From Leguminivora glycinivorella (taxonomy: Eukaryota > Arthropoda > Insecta > Lepidoptera > Tortricidae), in contig NC_062975.1 in assembly GCF_023078275.1 (NCBI RefSeq), forward strand, positions 6,051,141 through 6,115,140: a DNA stretch of 64,000 bases, given 5' to 3'. The translations under genes were made by a program, and so were the position numbers. Every line of letters starts with the position of its first letter. Within the stretch, counting starts at the first letter, position 1. This document shows, one piece after another, positions 11,396-23,540 of this stretch. The notes under the pieces are model-generated. The model was not told where the DNA came from. It worked only from the letters and a program-made list of their open reading frames with translations, and searched no databases.

Positions 11396-13739
11396 TGTAA
11401 CCGTAACCGTTTCAACATTATCACCATTAAATCAGATAAACAAACATAAACATCGGGCAATAATTCATTTAAGCGAACAATACAAATCTTAATTGACCAA
11501 GGGTCACAGTTATCGGCATTACAATAAACTGCGCGGTTAACCCCCATAGTAATACAAACTGTTTACTGAAATGTAAACTTTAAGATGTATAAACAGAGTT
11601 GAATGTGATATCCGCTATGGTTTGGTCGCCGTCGGTTAATGGCCGGACGCGGCGCGTACGCAACTAGCCAACTATCGTAAATCGTAATCAGCCTGATTGT
11701 TAGCGGGGTCATGGGACTCCGCAACGTGTAGGCTCGTGAGACATTGCAAGGTTTACTAGGGTTAACATATGCTTGTTATACTGAACCTGTTACTTGATAA
11801 ATTAATTCAGGAGTGTCTCATTAAAAGGGCTTTATTATATCTGTATAAAAACCATACAATAAGAAGTCCTTTTATATATATTAAATATACTATAAGTTTC
11901 AGTTACTAATTTACGAGAAAAATTCATAAGTCGTCGTGTAGGTACCTAAGTTATTTGTCTCGAAGGGTGTAAATTTTGTATGGAAGAGATCGCTCTTTAG
12001 CGGTAATATTGTCCTCTATCAACTTGTCTTTTTCGAGACCTTCTGCTGAGGTGTAGCAATATTTTTCTGTAACCACATCAACCCCTTTATAAGATTATTC
12101 GCTAATTGTTTTATAATTAATCGCGTGTGACTACATATTAAACTGACCTTCAATGTTTCAGGAACGGCGTTATTATGTGCAATAATCGTGAAAGTCTAAA
12201 TCAGTGTTTTAAAATAGGTAAAAAAAAACGAAGTTGATAAAAAAATTGCATCAATGAGGTCAGATGTCCGCTAAAGGTAAGTAGCCGTAAACCATATTAC
12301 AAATAGACTTTATCTGTTCAATCAAAACATTACCATAATACGCTGTTTGTATTTCCTGTATAATTGATACTCATTGTAATCGATAGGTCAAAGGACGGAT
12401 TGTATAATGAATGGTTATACAACTGTAAGATAATGTTTGATTGATTGCATTTGTTGTAAATATATGTTTAACAAGCCGATTTTTGGCACGTGTCGAAATA
12501 TTGTCTTTAGTCAATTATGATAATGCAGTGACCGATTTAAATCAATTGATTGAATGTGTCAAAGTAATTCGATCATAAGAAATGACAATCAATTTTATTT
12601 CATCTTTATTATTGTGACCGAATTTAGTTACGACACATGTAAGACTACCTAGAACATGATTTCTAAGTATTAACGTTGAAATCTATGACTTGAAGAAAGC
12701 ATTCGAGCGAAAAAATACTTTACATATTACATACAACCAAAATAATTAATGTTTTAAACGACAGCGATATCAATTTTTGAATCTCAATATCCGATTTTAT
12801 AATAAGATCAGATTTGACAGTAAAAACTGCAGAGTAGAGTGTTTCTTTCATTAAACTGACTTTAAAGTGGAGCAAAATCATTGTAATCATTGTTGTATCA
12901 TCAGTACGATACTTCACAACTGACTTGCAAGACCAGGGGTGAATGAACCAGTGACATGATAGAAACCTTCGCACCATCGAATTGTCTACATATGATTGGA
13001 TTTTGATTTGTAATAACGTGATGTTAATTAACTTATAATAATGTTATCATAACGAACGTGGATATTGCAATACCGGGTAACTCAAAACGACGTTCTCAAG
13101 TAAATGGTAAGTATACCACATTTTCGCTTACCGTTAGGACAAACGTTGCTCATATCTTTATACGAATTACCTGTTAACTCATCTTTATGCATACGCAACC
13201 ATGTAAAATAGAATTATGATAGAATTTCTGTGTTTCATTGTTTTTAATTTAGAACTTTATTGACTTTAGCAGTAACAAGCTATTGCACTATCTCCGACGA
13301 TAAGTAAGATATTATCTGTTTTACGTCTTAAATAAGATTTCGCATTTAGAGGAAGACGACTAAACATAAAAACCCTCGTCCTCTGTACAAAAAGGTAACT
13401 AACGATAAAGCGCTTAACAAAACGGCTTCTTACCTCTCAGAATGTTTCTAAACGACATGAAACACAAATTGAACCATTACCCTGACATGTATAAGTCCTC
13501 GCAATATATCCAATCCTGGAGTCGGAACCATTGATCAAGCAAGAGACCATTTTGTAGACGTAACTGCCTCGCGACAAAAAGGCAATTGGCTGGGGTAGGA
13601 AGATTACTAGCGACGACGAGGTTTTCTGATTAGAAGAAGCACGGCATAAGGAAATACAGTCAAAGTCTAGGATAATACGGGGAATATATATGCGTTGGGT
13701 ACTGAGCGTTGAAATAAAATTAATTTAGGTTTATATGTA
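11396..13739. other. No gene seen
   Basis: AT-rich. Isolated donor-like words (aaaggtaagtag at 12265, tggtaagtatacc at 13107) are not attached to plausible exons. Open frames here have no coding character. Confidence 0.5.
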
Positions 13740-13920
13740 ACCAGCTTATACCCGCGGCTTCGCTCGCGTTAGAAAGAGACAAAAAGTAGCCTATGTCACT
13801 CTCCATCCCTTCAACTATCTTCACTTAAAAAAATCACGTCAATTCGTCGCTCCGTTTTGCCGTGAAAGGCGGACAAACAAACAGACACACACACTTTCCC
13901 ATTTATAATATTAGTATGGA
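13740..13920 (-). mobile_element. Helitron-like non-autonomous element, copy 1
   Basis: Read on the minus strand it begins tccatactaatattataaa and ends with a GC-rich hairpin (gcgagcgaagccgcggg) and CTGGT. This fits the Helitron pattern of 5' TC, a 3' hairpin and CTRRT. It is about 64 bp shorter than the copies at 22361-22605 and 26181-26426, lacking the interior segment between the tctttct word and the gcgagcg hairpin. No coding capacity. Confidence 0.65.
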
Positions 13921-15258
13921 TTTACAATCCATACATTGGGAAAAGTGCTGCATTGCTTGTTTCGTTTCTTCGTTCGTTATTCGATAGTTTTTTTAACGGT
14001 TCCATTTTTTTATAATTTACAATTTTCATTACATTTTTTACCGCTAATATGATTTTTTCTTATGCATTGATTAAATACCATACTTGAATTATTTTTTCAT
14101 TTCTTTGCCGTGTCATAAGAAAAAAATAACTTCTCTCAAATTGGGACCAGTGTGTACATCTTCCAAAGCTTTATTATAATATGTTATCTATCTGTATCTA
14201 TATGGAACATTGATAGGAAACAGGAGTTAATATCGTGTGTCAGGGCCCAAAGAGCCGGTTAACTTTATTAGCTTCGGGAAATGCCTGTATCGAAATCTTG
14301 TTAAGGACCTGCCACTAAACTCCTCCGTTGCAAATTAATCCTGTATACAGGGTATTACATAAGACGTGAGCAAGATTAAGCCTAAATTAGATTAGTCACT
14401 AACCCACATATGCCCATAGGGTCGTTTTCGACCCACTACTGAAAACACGCTATTACTCATTAAAATAGGAGAATGAGGTGATCACCTCAAAGAATAGGGG
14501 GAAAAAATACATGTGTTGGGCACATACGGGATAAGACCACTAAGTGTTAATGGCGAATGCGCCGCAATACTTAATGTTTTATTAGTAAATCTCTTTTGGG
14601 AATGTAACAGCACTTTAATTACGAAAAAATAAAAGATCAGTTAAGTGTACCTATAGATTCTAGAAACCTCTAGATTATCGAGGTTTTCTCTCTATGGAGT
14701 CAGATACAACTTTTCATGGGTTCCACGAATTTTACATAATAGTACGAAACAGTTTCCTACAACTTACTGAATGAGCAGGCTTCATTCTTTTACCGTCTCC
14801 TGAATCCGTCTCTATACTGTCAATGCTAAATTGCTGAGACATTTATTGGGACATATGTATAACAAAGTAAAAGTGCGAAGCTACTCTTATTCTTTTTTAA
14901 CACTTATTAGATAGGTACTTTCCCGCGCAGTCTTGTGATCGCTAACTAGTTACTTTGTTCTGATCTTTTTATTACGTTAAAAAGTGTTTAATATAATTTT
15001 AATTTGTCTCACCAATCTAGCTGATAAGATCTAGCAACTAAACACAAACTACACGAAAAAATATAACAAGACGATCACAATTTTATCGATTAAACCAAAT
15101 AATTACGCTAATTGAGTTTTTCTGTACCAGTTGAATGCAGACATTAAACAAAAAAGTCCCATCCACCATAGCACGAGCCTACTTCACTCAAGTATGAACG
15201 TAGACCAATTTATCTCGACCCCTCTCATCGTTCCAACATTTCTGATCAACGTAACTAA
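13921..15258. other. No gene seen
   Basis: AT-rich sequence, nothing assignable. Confidence 0.5.
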
Positions 15259-15259
15259 A

Positions 15260-15475
15260 GCCGAAGCGAGCCTGCGCCGGGTCTACCGAACACCGAAACT
15301 CTCAAATTGCGCGCATCTTTCTCTTTTACTCCCATTCTTGGCGTAATTAGAGTGACAGAGAAAGATCTCCGCAGTTCGTGATCTTCGGTTTTCACGGTTA
15401 TAGGCCAAGAGCCAACGTCACAATCGCTTACACTTCGTAAGCGTATCGTAGCTAGGTCTTATAGCTCTTCCGTAT
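15260..15475. repeat. Diverged repeat block
   Basis: Contains an imperfect inverted repeat around 15282-15395 (accgaacaccgaaa versus aaccgaagatcacgaac). After it comes a segment (ccaacgtcacaatcgcttac) related to the MITE family R4 clustered at 29216-29656. Non-coding. Confidence 0.45.
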
Positions 15476-15478
15476 TAA

Positions 15479-15703
15479 CACAGTATTTATAATAAAGAGT
15501 ATTATCGTACAGTATGACCATTCCCGCTCCCCGCTGAAAGTGCCGCCCACCCGCTTTCGGTTATCTCACAGTTACCTCCTGTTAAAAACTCGACCAGTCG
15601 ACCTGTCATATCCCACTTATACAAGCATGATTCGCGTTTACAAACACGAGCTTAGACTGTGTGCATAGGAACGCGCCTCTTTCATATATTCAGAGACCAG
15701 TTA
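15479..15703 (-). repeat. Dispersed repeat family R1, copy B (uninterrupted)
   Basis: The reverse complement matches 41275-42051 in order: atatatgaaagaggcgcgtt, cacagtctaagct, caggtcgact, aggtaactgtgag, then cactttcagcggggagcggg and gtactgt/gtacgat words. In this copy the ggcgcgttcct word passes directly into the cacagtctaag word. It therefore gives the empty site for the 515-bp insertion in copy C. Confidence 0.8.
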
Positions 15704-15898
15704 ACAGTGGTTGCATTTAGGGCAACACCCCATCTGTCAGACGCAGACTCTTTGCAAGTGACTAATGCACTGGACCCTCGGATTACGCGATTCGAGTAGG
15801 GATTTCGCAAATATTGAAAGTGGGATATCCTTCCATGTATTCTATGTATTTAAGTGTGTATTGTACTTATAGCTGAGCAAAAGGGAATGATGAACGAC

Positions 15899-16107
15899 AG
15901 TTGACTATAGGGGTAGGTTGATTAACTATAAAAAAAATTGAGCAAAAAATCAAACTTGAGCCAACCAGTGAGATACGAAAGTCCGTCACCTCCCTCCGCT
16001 CAGTCACCGGTGAGCCTCTCGTACCTCATGTCGTATCACTGGTTGCCTCAAGTTTGATTTTTGGCTCAATTTTTTAATAGTTAGTCAACCTAACCCTTTA
16101 GTCAACT
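15899..16107. repeat. Fold-back MITE with ~85-bp inverted arms
   Basis: The left arm (agttgactataggggtagg onward through gagcaaaaaatcaaacttga and accagtgagatacga) is repeated in inverse at the right end, finishing ccctttagtcaact. Total 209 bp with a short centre. It folds into a long hairpin; no protein. Confidence 0.85.
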
Positions 16108-17620
16108 AGCCCGGGTCTCCCCTACTAATCTACAAGTACCATGATTAGGCATGTTACGTACTTTCAATAAATATTGTGCAGGTACAAACTATTCAGAGAG
16201 CTTTCTTGGCAAAGCAAGCTACAAACATCTACCTATTTAGTTTAAAGAAGAACATTATTTAGCTGGAACGTAGTACGTTCCTCTTTGAACTTTAATTTCT
16301 GTAAACTTATTTTTAAACAGTGTATGCATGAGTTCGTGAGAAACGTGTTTTATTTATCATTGCGATTACGGGTGTGACTTTTGTAAGGATTTGATATCTA
16401 ACTTATAAGTCTTATAACACTAGGAGTACTGATGACGAATTGATGAAGAGTTATATTCCTAACACAACTGGAATCTGGATGTTATACTGTTGTGACAAAA
16501 CTTATATTATTGCAAACATAACAAATAACAGTTTTAACAAAAAATCGACCATTTTCAAACATGAAAGCTGTACGATAAGATAATCTATGAAAGCTTTCAG
16601 CTCGCCGAGAGGAATGTTCCTCGGATAATTCAAACATTGGAAAACACCGCAGTTATTCCAAAGTTCCAATAGCTTTGTAATGGACACTTACGTCAGAGCT
16701 TCTGAAAGTTTAGAAGTTTTATGACTCAAATTTTAACACAAAAGCTAAGCACTTATATATAGGTACTTATGACAATTAATATCGTGCTTATATTTTAGTA
16801 AGTTAGTATTTATACACTAACGATATAGTTGCTTGCTTTTCTTAGGTTTATACTAAAATAAAATTTAACAATGTACACACCCTGTAGTTGTAAGGCAAAC
16901 TTAAAGCCATGACGTGTTATCAATGATGTTATCATATTTAATGTTTTGATTTGTATCATATTGTGTATACCACAATATAGTATATTAATAACTGCGAAAA
17001 ATTATTACAGCAAATAACCACAGTATAAGGATAAATCAGTAGTTAATCTCCGGCAGCGGCGACGCGGTCGTTACTACTGCGCAAGGTCACGCAGGGTTGT
17101 ACCTGTGCTACTGTCCTACTCGTAGTAACTGTGTATGGCGCTATGCTAGTACCAACGCTCTTTCTACCTTTTTATCTAATAAAGATTCAAGTACGTGTTT
17201 GTTTCTTAAATACTGACGAAATCGTATTTACATAAAATGTTTGAATAGATGTTTGCACAATATTTAAGTAGGTACCAAACTTTCGAGCTAGATAGATCGC
17301 AGCATCTACCTAAATGTCGTTACAGATAAATCCTTATTGATTTTAATGTGTCATTCTAGCTTTAAATCTCACTTTTACGCCATTTACGTAAGCAATAATG
17401 TACCTAACACTGCAAAAATATAACAACCACTTACTTTTCTGGGTGTCTAGGAATTCTAAAGAACATTCTGACATTTCCGCATTTTGAGAACTGTTCTCCA
17501 TACACCCATAAACACTACAGTAACGAAAATATGTCTTCGGTGCTGACGTCATTTTTTTCCGAACTCAACACGTCAACACAGCGCGCGAACGCGGCCCCGA
17601 CTGTCCAGCCCAATACTTAC
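16108..17620. other. No gene seen
   Basis: AT-rich. Putative splice words near 16690 on the minus strand bracket only about 10 bp and are not credible as an exon. A GC-richer patch at about 17050-17160 has no frame or motif that I can assign. Confidence 0.5.
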
Positions 17621-17677
17621 CAGTTTCGCATGTATTCGGTGCATATGGAGAGTAGTTTTCGACACACCGCGCGGAGT
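17621..17677 (-). CDS. Candidate first exon of a minus-strand gene
   Basis: On the minus strand, 33 bp after a TATA box an initiator-like ttcactcc gives a start at about 17677. The 57-bp exon ends at a near-perfect donor (cgaaactg/gtaagtattg). It contains an ATG at 17644 with eight codons (MHRIHAKL) to the donor, leaving in phase 0, the phase in which exon 3111-3306 is entered. The exon and its flank are CpG-rich compared with the surroundings. The ATG could be non-coding leader instead. Linkage to exon 3111-3306 across a 14-kb intron is inference. Confidence 0.45.
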
Positions 17678-17710
17678 GAAGTTTGTTAGAAGAGTTATTA
17701 CTGCTTTATA
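17675..17710 (-). promoter_or_regulatory. Putative TATA plus initiator core promoter
   Basis: Minus-strand tataaa lies at 17710-17705. A TCACTC initiator match has its A at 17677, at the spacing usual for arthropod TATA promoters. It immediately precedes a short exon with a strong donor. Confidence 0.45.
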
Positions 17711-18753
17711 CTGTGAAATAACCCTTTACTTTGACGTATGTCAAAAACACACTTTAATTACTCAACGATTAGCGTTAACCCTAATCTGCTGCCGCTGCAA
17801 TGATTACAGATTCCGGCAAGTCAGACGTAGGGGAGGCTTAGCGAGGACGCAAAATACAGACTGGTAGCAATTTTCAATGAGTATTAGGTACAAGACAGGG
17901 TGAATGATGATATGGCCCCTATGAAAATTGTCTCAGGAAGCTTTTGGGCAGGCTTCATATCAAGAATAATTAAAGAGATCTTACCATTCAACGTAAAAGT
18001 TTGGCAAATTGTCACTTAAAGTTAATTAGGTAGGTAGTTAAGTATGTTTTCCCAAAAATGATAAATTATAATTCTTCTTTGACACGGGTATTGATTTCCA
18101 CGGGAACACGCGAACGTGGCATGTTACTTCAGCCAGATCACACAATATTAAATGTATATTACAAAATATTTGGCAATATTTTAGCGACTCTCTTAGTACA
18201 AGAGTATTGAGGTTGACGAAGTACCTATTATGTCATGATTTGGAGGTATAAAAGTACCAATACAAATATCTTGATGATGCCTCATATAAACACGACAAGT
18301 AGGAAAAAGGTACCTACGTACATATATCCACCCATATGTTAGGTTGTGAATGATAAAAATCCTAGTCGCTTACAACTTATAACTTGGAACCCAATGTCAA
18401 GAATGTTAAAGTTGACAGGTTCTAGAGTCATTCTTAATTGCACAGCGAGGTAGACAGAGTGTCAACTGCGCGAGGGAGCAAAACTAATTTTAATGCCAGT
18501 GCTTCTGTACTTAACCCTTGAACTGTGCAACACGCTCAAATATTCTTCTTTAATATCAAAAAAGTGCTTATCACGTAGTAAGTAATTTTTGTTTTAGATA
18601 CAAATCTTTATAAATTAACGTAAGTACTTCCATAGCATTATGATTAAGAAAAAGAGCTGGCATAGTCTTGGCATAAGTATGACCCTTTTCATAAAAGTTG
18701 GTGATTACGATGAACCCGTTTGCTTATGTTCTTTGTTTTGCTTAAGTAGGTAC
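17711..18753. other. No gene seen
   Basis: AT-rich; if the promoter call at 17705 is right this is its upstream region. No repeat termini were recognised. Confidence 0.45.
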
Positions 18754-18903
18754 ATATCGTCACTACTTTAAAAAAACTTGTATCTTCGTCTGTCAATGAA
18801 AAGAAAATTGTAGTAAGTATGTATGGAATGCATATAGGCTTACTGCGTTTTAACTTTGAGGAGAAGCATGAGATACGAGATTTTTTTAAAGTAGTGACGA
18901 TAT
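18754..18903. repeat. MITE family R5, copy 1
   Basis: 150 bp bounded by atatcgtcactactttaaaa and its inverse complement at the right end. The centre words gtctgtcaatgaaaagaaaa and ttactgcgttttaactttga are shared with the copy at 49935-50086. Non-coding DNA transposon derivative. Confidence 0.85.
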
Positions 18904-18989
18904 GACAAAATGTAACATCATTTCACCAGAATTTTATTGACGCTTCCGAAATAATACCTATGTTCCCGTTTAATTTTCTGTCAGACAAT

Positions 18990-19319
18990 AAATTATTATT
19001 ATTATTATTATTCAATTATAGGCGAGCAGCTATTCAGCTGATGAGCCTATGTCACACAGTGTCTCATGATTTATAGTTAGCAAAGTCATGTCACTATCTT
19101 ATTATTTAAAAGCCACTTGTCTAGTCTGTTTTTAAACACATTCACTGAGGGAGCAGTAACAACACTATCCGGTAAACTGTTCCAAGCCGCTACAACACGA
19201 TTGGATAGGGAATGATATGCAACTTTAGTAGTAGTAGGAGTGCGAATCAGTTTTAGGCTGTGACCTCGGGTCTCGCGGCTGGTACTTCTCATAGTAATTA
19301 TTAGGTAAGTTAATTTCAA
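18990..19319 (-). pseudogene. LINE 3' end (CR1/jockey-like C-terminus) with AAT tail
   Basis: The minus strand encodes about 77 residues including SLSNRVVAAWNSLPDSVVTA and FKNRLDKWL, then a stop, about 70 bp of 3' UTR and a run of AAT triplets (18990-19014). The WNSLP...FKNRLDK ending is well known at the C-terminus of insect CR1/jockey-type reverse transcriptases. Everything upstream is lost, so the copy is 5'-truncated. Confidence 0.75.
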
Positions 19320-20420
19320 AATGTAAATGCATTTCCATGCGTTATATTTTGTTAATAAATCAATGTTTTCTGTCGCGTAATATAATTAAACAAACACGAC
19401 GATAACAAAAGTGCGAAATCGTTAAACCTTATCCATATCGAAAATATTGTAATAGTGTGCATTTAGATTCGCGATAGCATTTAAACATAATGAACGGTTT
19501 CATAGCACGCGATACTCTTGTAAAGCACTAGGAATAATTATGAGACCTAAGTAACAATAACTTCGTGGATATTTTAAAAATCATTAATTTAGTTTCAAAT
19601 GGCACTTGACGTTAAAATTATGACGTTTAAATAATTGTTGCAGTTCTGCGCAGTTGACGTGTTAAGTGCTCGTTTTAATTAAAATTGTAATAAAATATAC
19701 TTAATGTGTATACAATTAGTTCTATTCAGAAATGTGTATGGCATTTCAACAACTTTATTTACAAATGTGATTGGTTTATGATTATGAGTTTACGTACCTG
19801 AATCTTGAGTTATAAATTCAGCAATGTAACAGACGGATGATACGGAGTCGGACTGACTGATTCGCAACCTTCTTTTTGTACTATTTTGTGCATTTTTGAA
19901 GGTGATAGTACATCTTTGGTACGGGGCCCTTAAAATATACAGAAACGACATTACATAGCAATGTCATTCATTAGGTACAGTACAGAATAAAAACGTTCTC
20001 AGTACTTTATTTCCCAGAAAACAACCCAAAAAGCTCGACTGCGATGAACGTGAATTACACTCTAACGACTAAACTGTGCCATAAATTTTCAATTGCAGAC
20101 TTGAGCACAATGTTTACAGCCACGAGGTTTTGAAAGTTATTGATGGCTTTTTGTTAGAATCAGAAGCATATAATTTTATGTGTGTGCACGGGAAAACGAC
20201 CCACTTGTCGATAAACACACTCACATTTATGGCTTACTAAAGTATCTTTTGGAATAACACATCACACATGTAACCTATATCTATACCTCTAGGTTCAGAT
20301 GAATGTATCTACTATTATATATATGGTGTCACATGAACGTGTCATAATTATATAATCTACTAATATGTAATAATTATTTATCTATAATTATGTATGTATT
20401 AATTATTTTTATTAACTTCT
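19320..20420. other. No gene seen
   Basis: AT-rich, nothing assignable. A donor-like word on the minus strand at about 19796 (attcag/gtacgtaa) is isolated. Confidence 0.5.
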
Positions 20421-20510
20421 TTAAACTTTATTGCACAAATTTACAAAAAGAGTACAAATGGCGGACTTAACGCCTTGAGGCCTTACTCTACCAGTCAAAC
20501 ATTCGGCTAA
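20421..20510 (-). repeat. LINE 3' UTR-like fragment
   Basis: The words aaactttattgcacaaa and gtacaaatggcggactta match in order the segment at 51766-51850 (agctttattgtacataaa, ggcggacttat). This is a dispersed 3'-end repeat, non-coding. Confidence 0.5.
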
Positions 20511-20689
20511 ACAGAAACGTTAGTTTGGTGGAGTACCTATGTTTCTACTATTAGTATTTTATGATTATTTATACACTATACAGGCAGTCCGATATCACCT
20601 ACTTAAAAACCGTGGCTAAACTTTAAGGACCGAATTCAATTCAACAAACGTGAATGATAATTATCATCATCTGAGGCTTTACAGCCGCG

Positions 20690-20920
20690 GGTGGGCCTTA
20701 GCCTAGTCAAGCAGGCCTCTCCAGTCCCATCTATTTGTGGCCTTCCTTCTCCAACTTTTCATTCCTAGGGTCCTGATGTCCTGGTATACACCGTCTAATC
20801 ATCTGAGCTTGGGCTTGCCTCTACCTCTGCTGCCCTCCGGTCGGCCATCTAAAAGGCGTTTGGGTACTCTGGCCTCGTCCATTTTAATCACATGTCCTGC
20901 CCATCGCAAGCGACCAATTT
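20690..20920 (-). pseudogene. LINE reverse transcriptase C-terminus with nonsense codon
   Basis: The minus strand reads RWAGHVIKMDEARVPKRLLD, then GRPEGSRGRGKPKLR, a stop where a Trp is normal, then LDGVYQDIRTLGMKSWRRKA and WDWRGLLD. This is the standard C-terminal segment of an RTE-like LINE reverse transcriptase. The in-frame stop and lack of upstream domains make it a pseudogene. It abuts repeat R2 directly. Confidence 0.75.
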
Positions 20921-20929
20921 TTAACCCCC

Positions 20930-20963
20930 GACGCAAAAACGACGGGGTGTTATAAGTTTGACG

Positions 20964-20994
<31 letters not shown>

Positions 20995-21260
20995 GTGTGT
21001 GTCTGTCTGTAGCATCGTAGCTCCCGAACGGATGAACCGATTTAGATTATAAGTTTGACGTGTCTGTCTGTCGGTCTGGCTGTCTGTTTGTCTGTCTGTC
21101 TGTGTGTGTGTCTGTCTGTGGCATCGTAGCTCTCGAACGGATGAACTGATTTTGATTTAGTTTTTTTTGTCTGAAAGCTGAGTTAGTCGGCAGTGTTCTT
21201 AGCCATGTTTCATAAAATCAGTCTACTATGTCCCTGTCGGGGGTTTTTTCAAAATTTTAA
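20930..21260 (+). repeat. Dispersed repeat R2, fuller copy with internal duplication
   Basis: Starts taacccccgacgcaaaa and ends ctgtcgggggttttttc, so the ends are partly complementary. The segment ataagtttgacgtgtctgtc through atcgtagct and gaacggatgaac occurs twice in tandem (about 20953-21050 and 21049-21160). A truncated copy lies at 9869-10016. Non-coding. Confidence 0.7.
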
Positions 21261-21543
21261 TTATGGTCTTAATGAAACAAACTAATTATACACTTGTATT
21301 ATTTTTGGTCTAACCCTTACACCTGCGTATCAGACAAGTTAATGACCGTATTACAAAGTATTTTGACTTTGAGTAGAAAATTGTTAAATACATTCCTTTA
21401 AATGCATTCCTCCCTCCAGCTGTCAAAATTATCTCTATAGGTTTTAGCACGCGAAGTTTGTTAATTGGAAAGGTACATTTTCCGTCTAAAAACCTAGGCA
21501 CCCTGCTTTCAACGAACACCTTTAGGGGCTTTAGGATTTCTTT

Positions 21544-22126
21544 ATGTTTGCGTTTGGGTGTTGCTTGCGTGGCCCCTCACCATGTCAGTGTGGCACAAAC
21601 GTCTCGCAGTTTGGTCTCCACGGGCTATCCTGTTCCAGGAGCGTCGGCCGTCTTTCACGTCACGCGAGCCTGAATGACATTCTCCGCCGAGCTCTCGTTA
21701 CGGCGGGAGCGCCGGCGGTTCTAGAACCGCCTGGGTTGGCTCGCGACGACGGAAAGAGGCCGGATGGCATGACCCTCGTGCCTTGGAAGATGGGACGCCC
21801 TTTCGTTTGGGATGCCACATGTGTGGATACCCTTGCGGCGTCCCATCTTCCTGGGACTTCAAACAGAGCTGGTGCTGCCGCCAACTCCGCTGAACACCTC
21901 AAACGGCGCAAGGCCGTTTGGGGTGGAAACGCTTGGGCCGTGGGGTTCAGGTGCTCAGATTATTTTTAAGGAGCTATCAAAGCGCCTCGTCGATGCAACA
22001 GAAGACAAGAAGGCTGGCACTTACCTAGCGCAACGTATAGGCATTGCCATCCAACGTGGCAATGCCGCCAGCCTTCTTGGCACCTTACCACAAGGTGCAG
22101 ATTTCGAGCCAATTCTTTACTTATAG
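21544..22126 (+). pseudogene. LINE-associated C-terminal domain, frameshifted
   Basis: Two overlapping plus-strand frames form one protein segment. The first has HGLSCSRSVGRLSRHASLND, LEPPGLARDDGKRPDGMTLV and PFVWDATCVDTLAASHLPGT. After a frameshift near 21920 it continues PFGVETLGPWGSGA, then GTYLAQRIGIAIQRGNAASL and a stop, followed by an ATT-rich tail (22127-22150). The arrangement is known from the C-termini of proteins encoded by animal mobile elements. The R-P-D ... W-D spacing resembles restriction-like endonuclease motifs, which is inference only. A second relic of the same domain is at 23880-24065. Confidence 0.65.
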
Positions 22127-22360
22127 TTATTATTATTATTAGTTTATTATAGTTTTTAAGTTAGTTTTATTATAACATAGTATTTTTTAGCGTATATTGA
22201 AATTGTTAATTTATATTGTAGTGTTATACCCGTGTAAAACATTTTTAATACCAGTCTAAATTTTGCACTGCATAACAGCAATTAAGTAAATTGTATTTCT
22301 GTTTTCCTCGCAATCCATACTAATACTAATATACTATACTATACTAATATATATTATATA

Positions 22361-22605
22361 TCCATACTAATATTATAAATGGGAAAGTGTGTGAGTCTGT
22401 TTGTTTGTCCGTCTTTCACGGCAAAACGGAGCGACGAATTGAAGTGATTTTTTAAGTGGAGATAGTTGAAGGGATGGAAAGTGACATAGGCTACTTTTTG
22501 TCCTTTTCTGACCCCTCACTTCCCTAAAATAGGAGATGGAAGTTTATATGGAGCATTCCGCAATTTTCGAATTTAGCGCGAGCGAAGCCGCGGGCAAACG
22601 CTAGT
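22361..22605 (+). mobile_element. Helitron-like non-autonomous element, copy 2
   Basis: 245 bp starting tccatactaatattataaat and ending with the hairpin gcgcgagcgaagccgcggg and CTAGT. It sits in an AT repeat (tatactatactaatatat). Interior shared with 26181-26426 and, apart from a 64-bp gap, 13740-13920. Confidence 0.7.
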
Positions 22606-22774
22606 AAATGATAAATTAAGGCACGCCGAGCTAAACGCTAAACTGTAGCGCTAAACGCTAAATAAGCCTACGATGTAGATGTGATCTTGACGTTCATTAT
22701 AATGCTATTCGTATTTGGACTACTTACCAGTGATGATGTGAAAAAATAGGAGTCAACAATGTATTTAAAGATAG

Positions 22775-22899
22775 GTAAGGTGCATTAGGGTAATTTCGAA
22801 AGTCGTATAAAAACCACCATTATTTCCATCATATCAAAATTCTCCTTTCGAAATCACCAGAGCATTTCTGTTATTCGAAATTACCCTAATGCACCTTAC
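22775..22899. repeat. MITE with ~26-bp inverted termini
   Basis: gtaaggtgcattagggtaat at the left is exactly mirrored by attaccctaatgcaccttac at the right around a 70-bp centre. Confidence 0.85.
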
Positions 22900-23309
22900 T
22901 CTCTGAAAATTACGGCAAAGGAATATAAATAGCGCAGCAAGTAGATAAGCGATAATTATCCCCGGTCAGCGGTGGGCGACCGACATCATGTTCTCTGATG
23001 GTTCAATTAGGTTTTTAGTACCTACCTACATACTTTATATTTTATTATAAATATCCTGTAGGTATTCTTAAGCATACTCAAATATTAATATCAGTTTATC
23101 GGTATGAGGTAATATTTCTTGGATTAAGGGTAAATGTTATTACATATGTCTAGAGTGGATGTGAGACTGACATTTTAATCAAGTTAATCTTATATGTAGG
23201 TCACGGTGATGCAACGTAACATAAATAGTGGCTTTTGGACCTGTCGACTTCGTCAACTACCTCAGACATTTTGAAAATCCAACCCGCTTACCAAGTTTCA
23301 CAAAACATC
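22900..23309. other. No gene seen
   Basis: AT-rich, nothing assignable. Confidence 0.5.
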
Positions 23310-23540
23310 AGTAAATAAATAAATAAATAAATATTATAGGACATTCTTACACAGATTGACTGAGGCCCACGGTAAGCTCAAGAAGGCTTGTGTTGTGGGT
23401 ACTCAGACAACGATATATTTAATATATAAATACTTATATACATAGAAAACATCCATGACTCAGGAACAAATATCTGTGCTCATCACACAAATAAATACCC
23501 TTACCGGGATTCGAACCCGGGACCCGGGATCAGTAGAAAA
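23310..23540 (-). repeat. tRNA-related SINE, truncated head
   Basis: The minus strand has a B-box (ggttcgaatccc) near 23510, then a body including tgttcctgagtcatgg, aagccttcttgagcttaccg and cagtcaatctgtgtaagaat. It ends in a ttta-repeat tail at 23310-23335. The A-box half of the head is missing. Body fragments recur at 37838-37905 and 56841-56907. Confidence 0.7.

Noticed and set aside
16685..16705. Acceptor and donor words around a 10-bp microexon on the minus strand
   Set aside because: Too short and AT-rich, with no supporting signal; probably coincidence.
23495..23530. Second tRNA-like B-box
   Set aside because: Only the B half is present and it continues into a repeat that recurs in the window; a truncated SINE.
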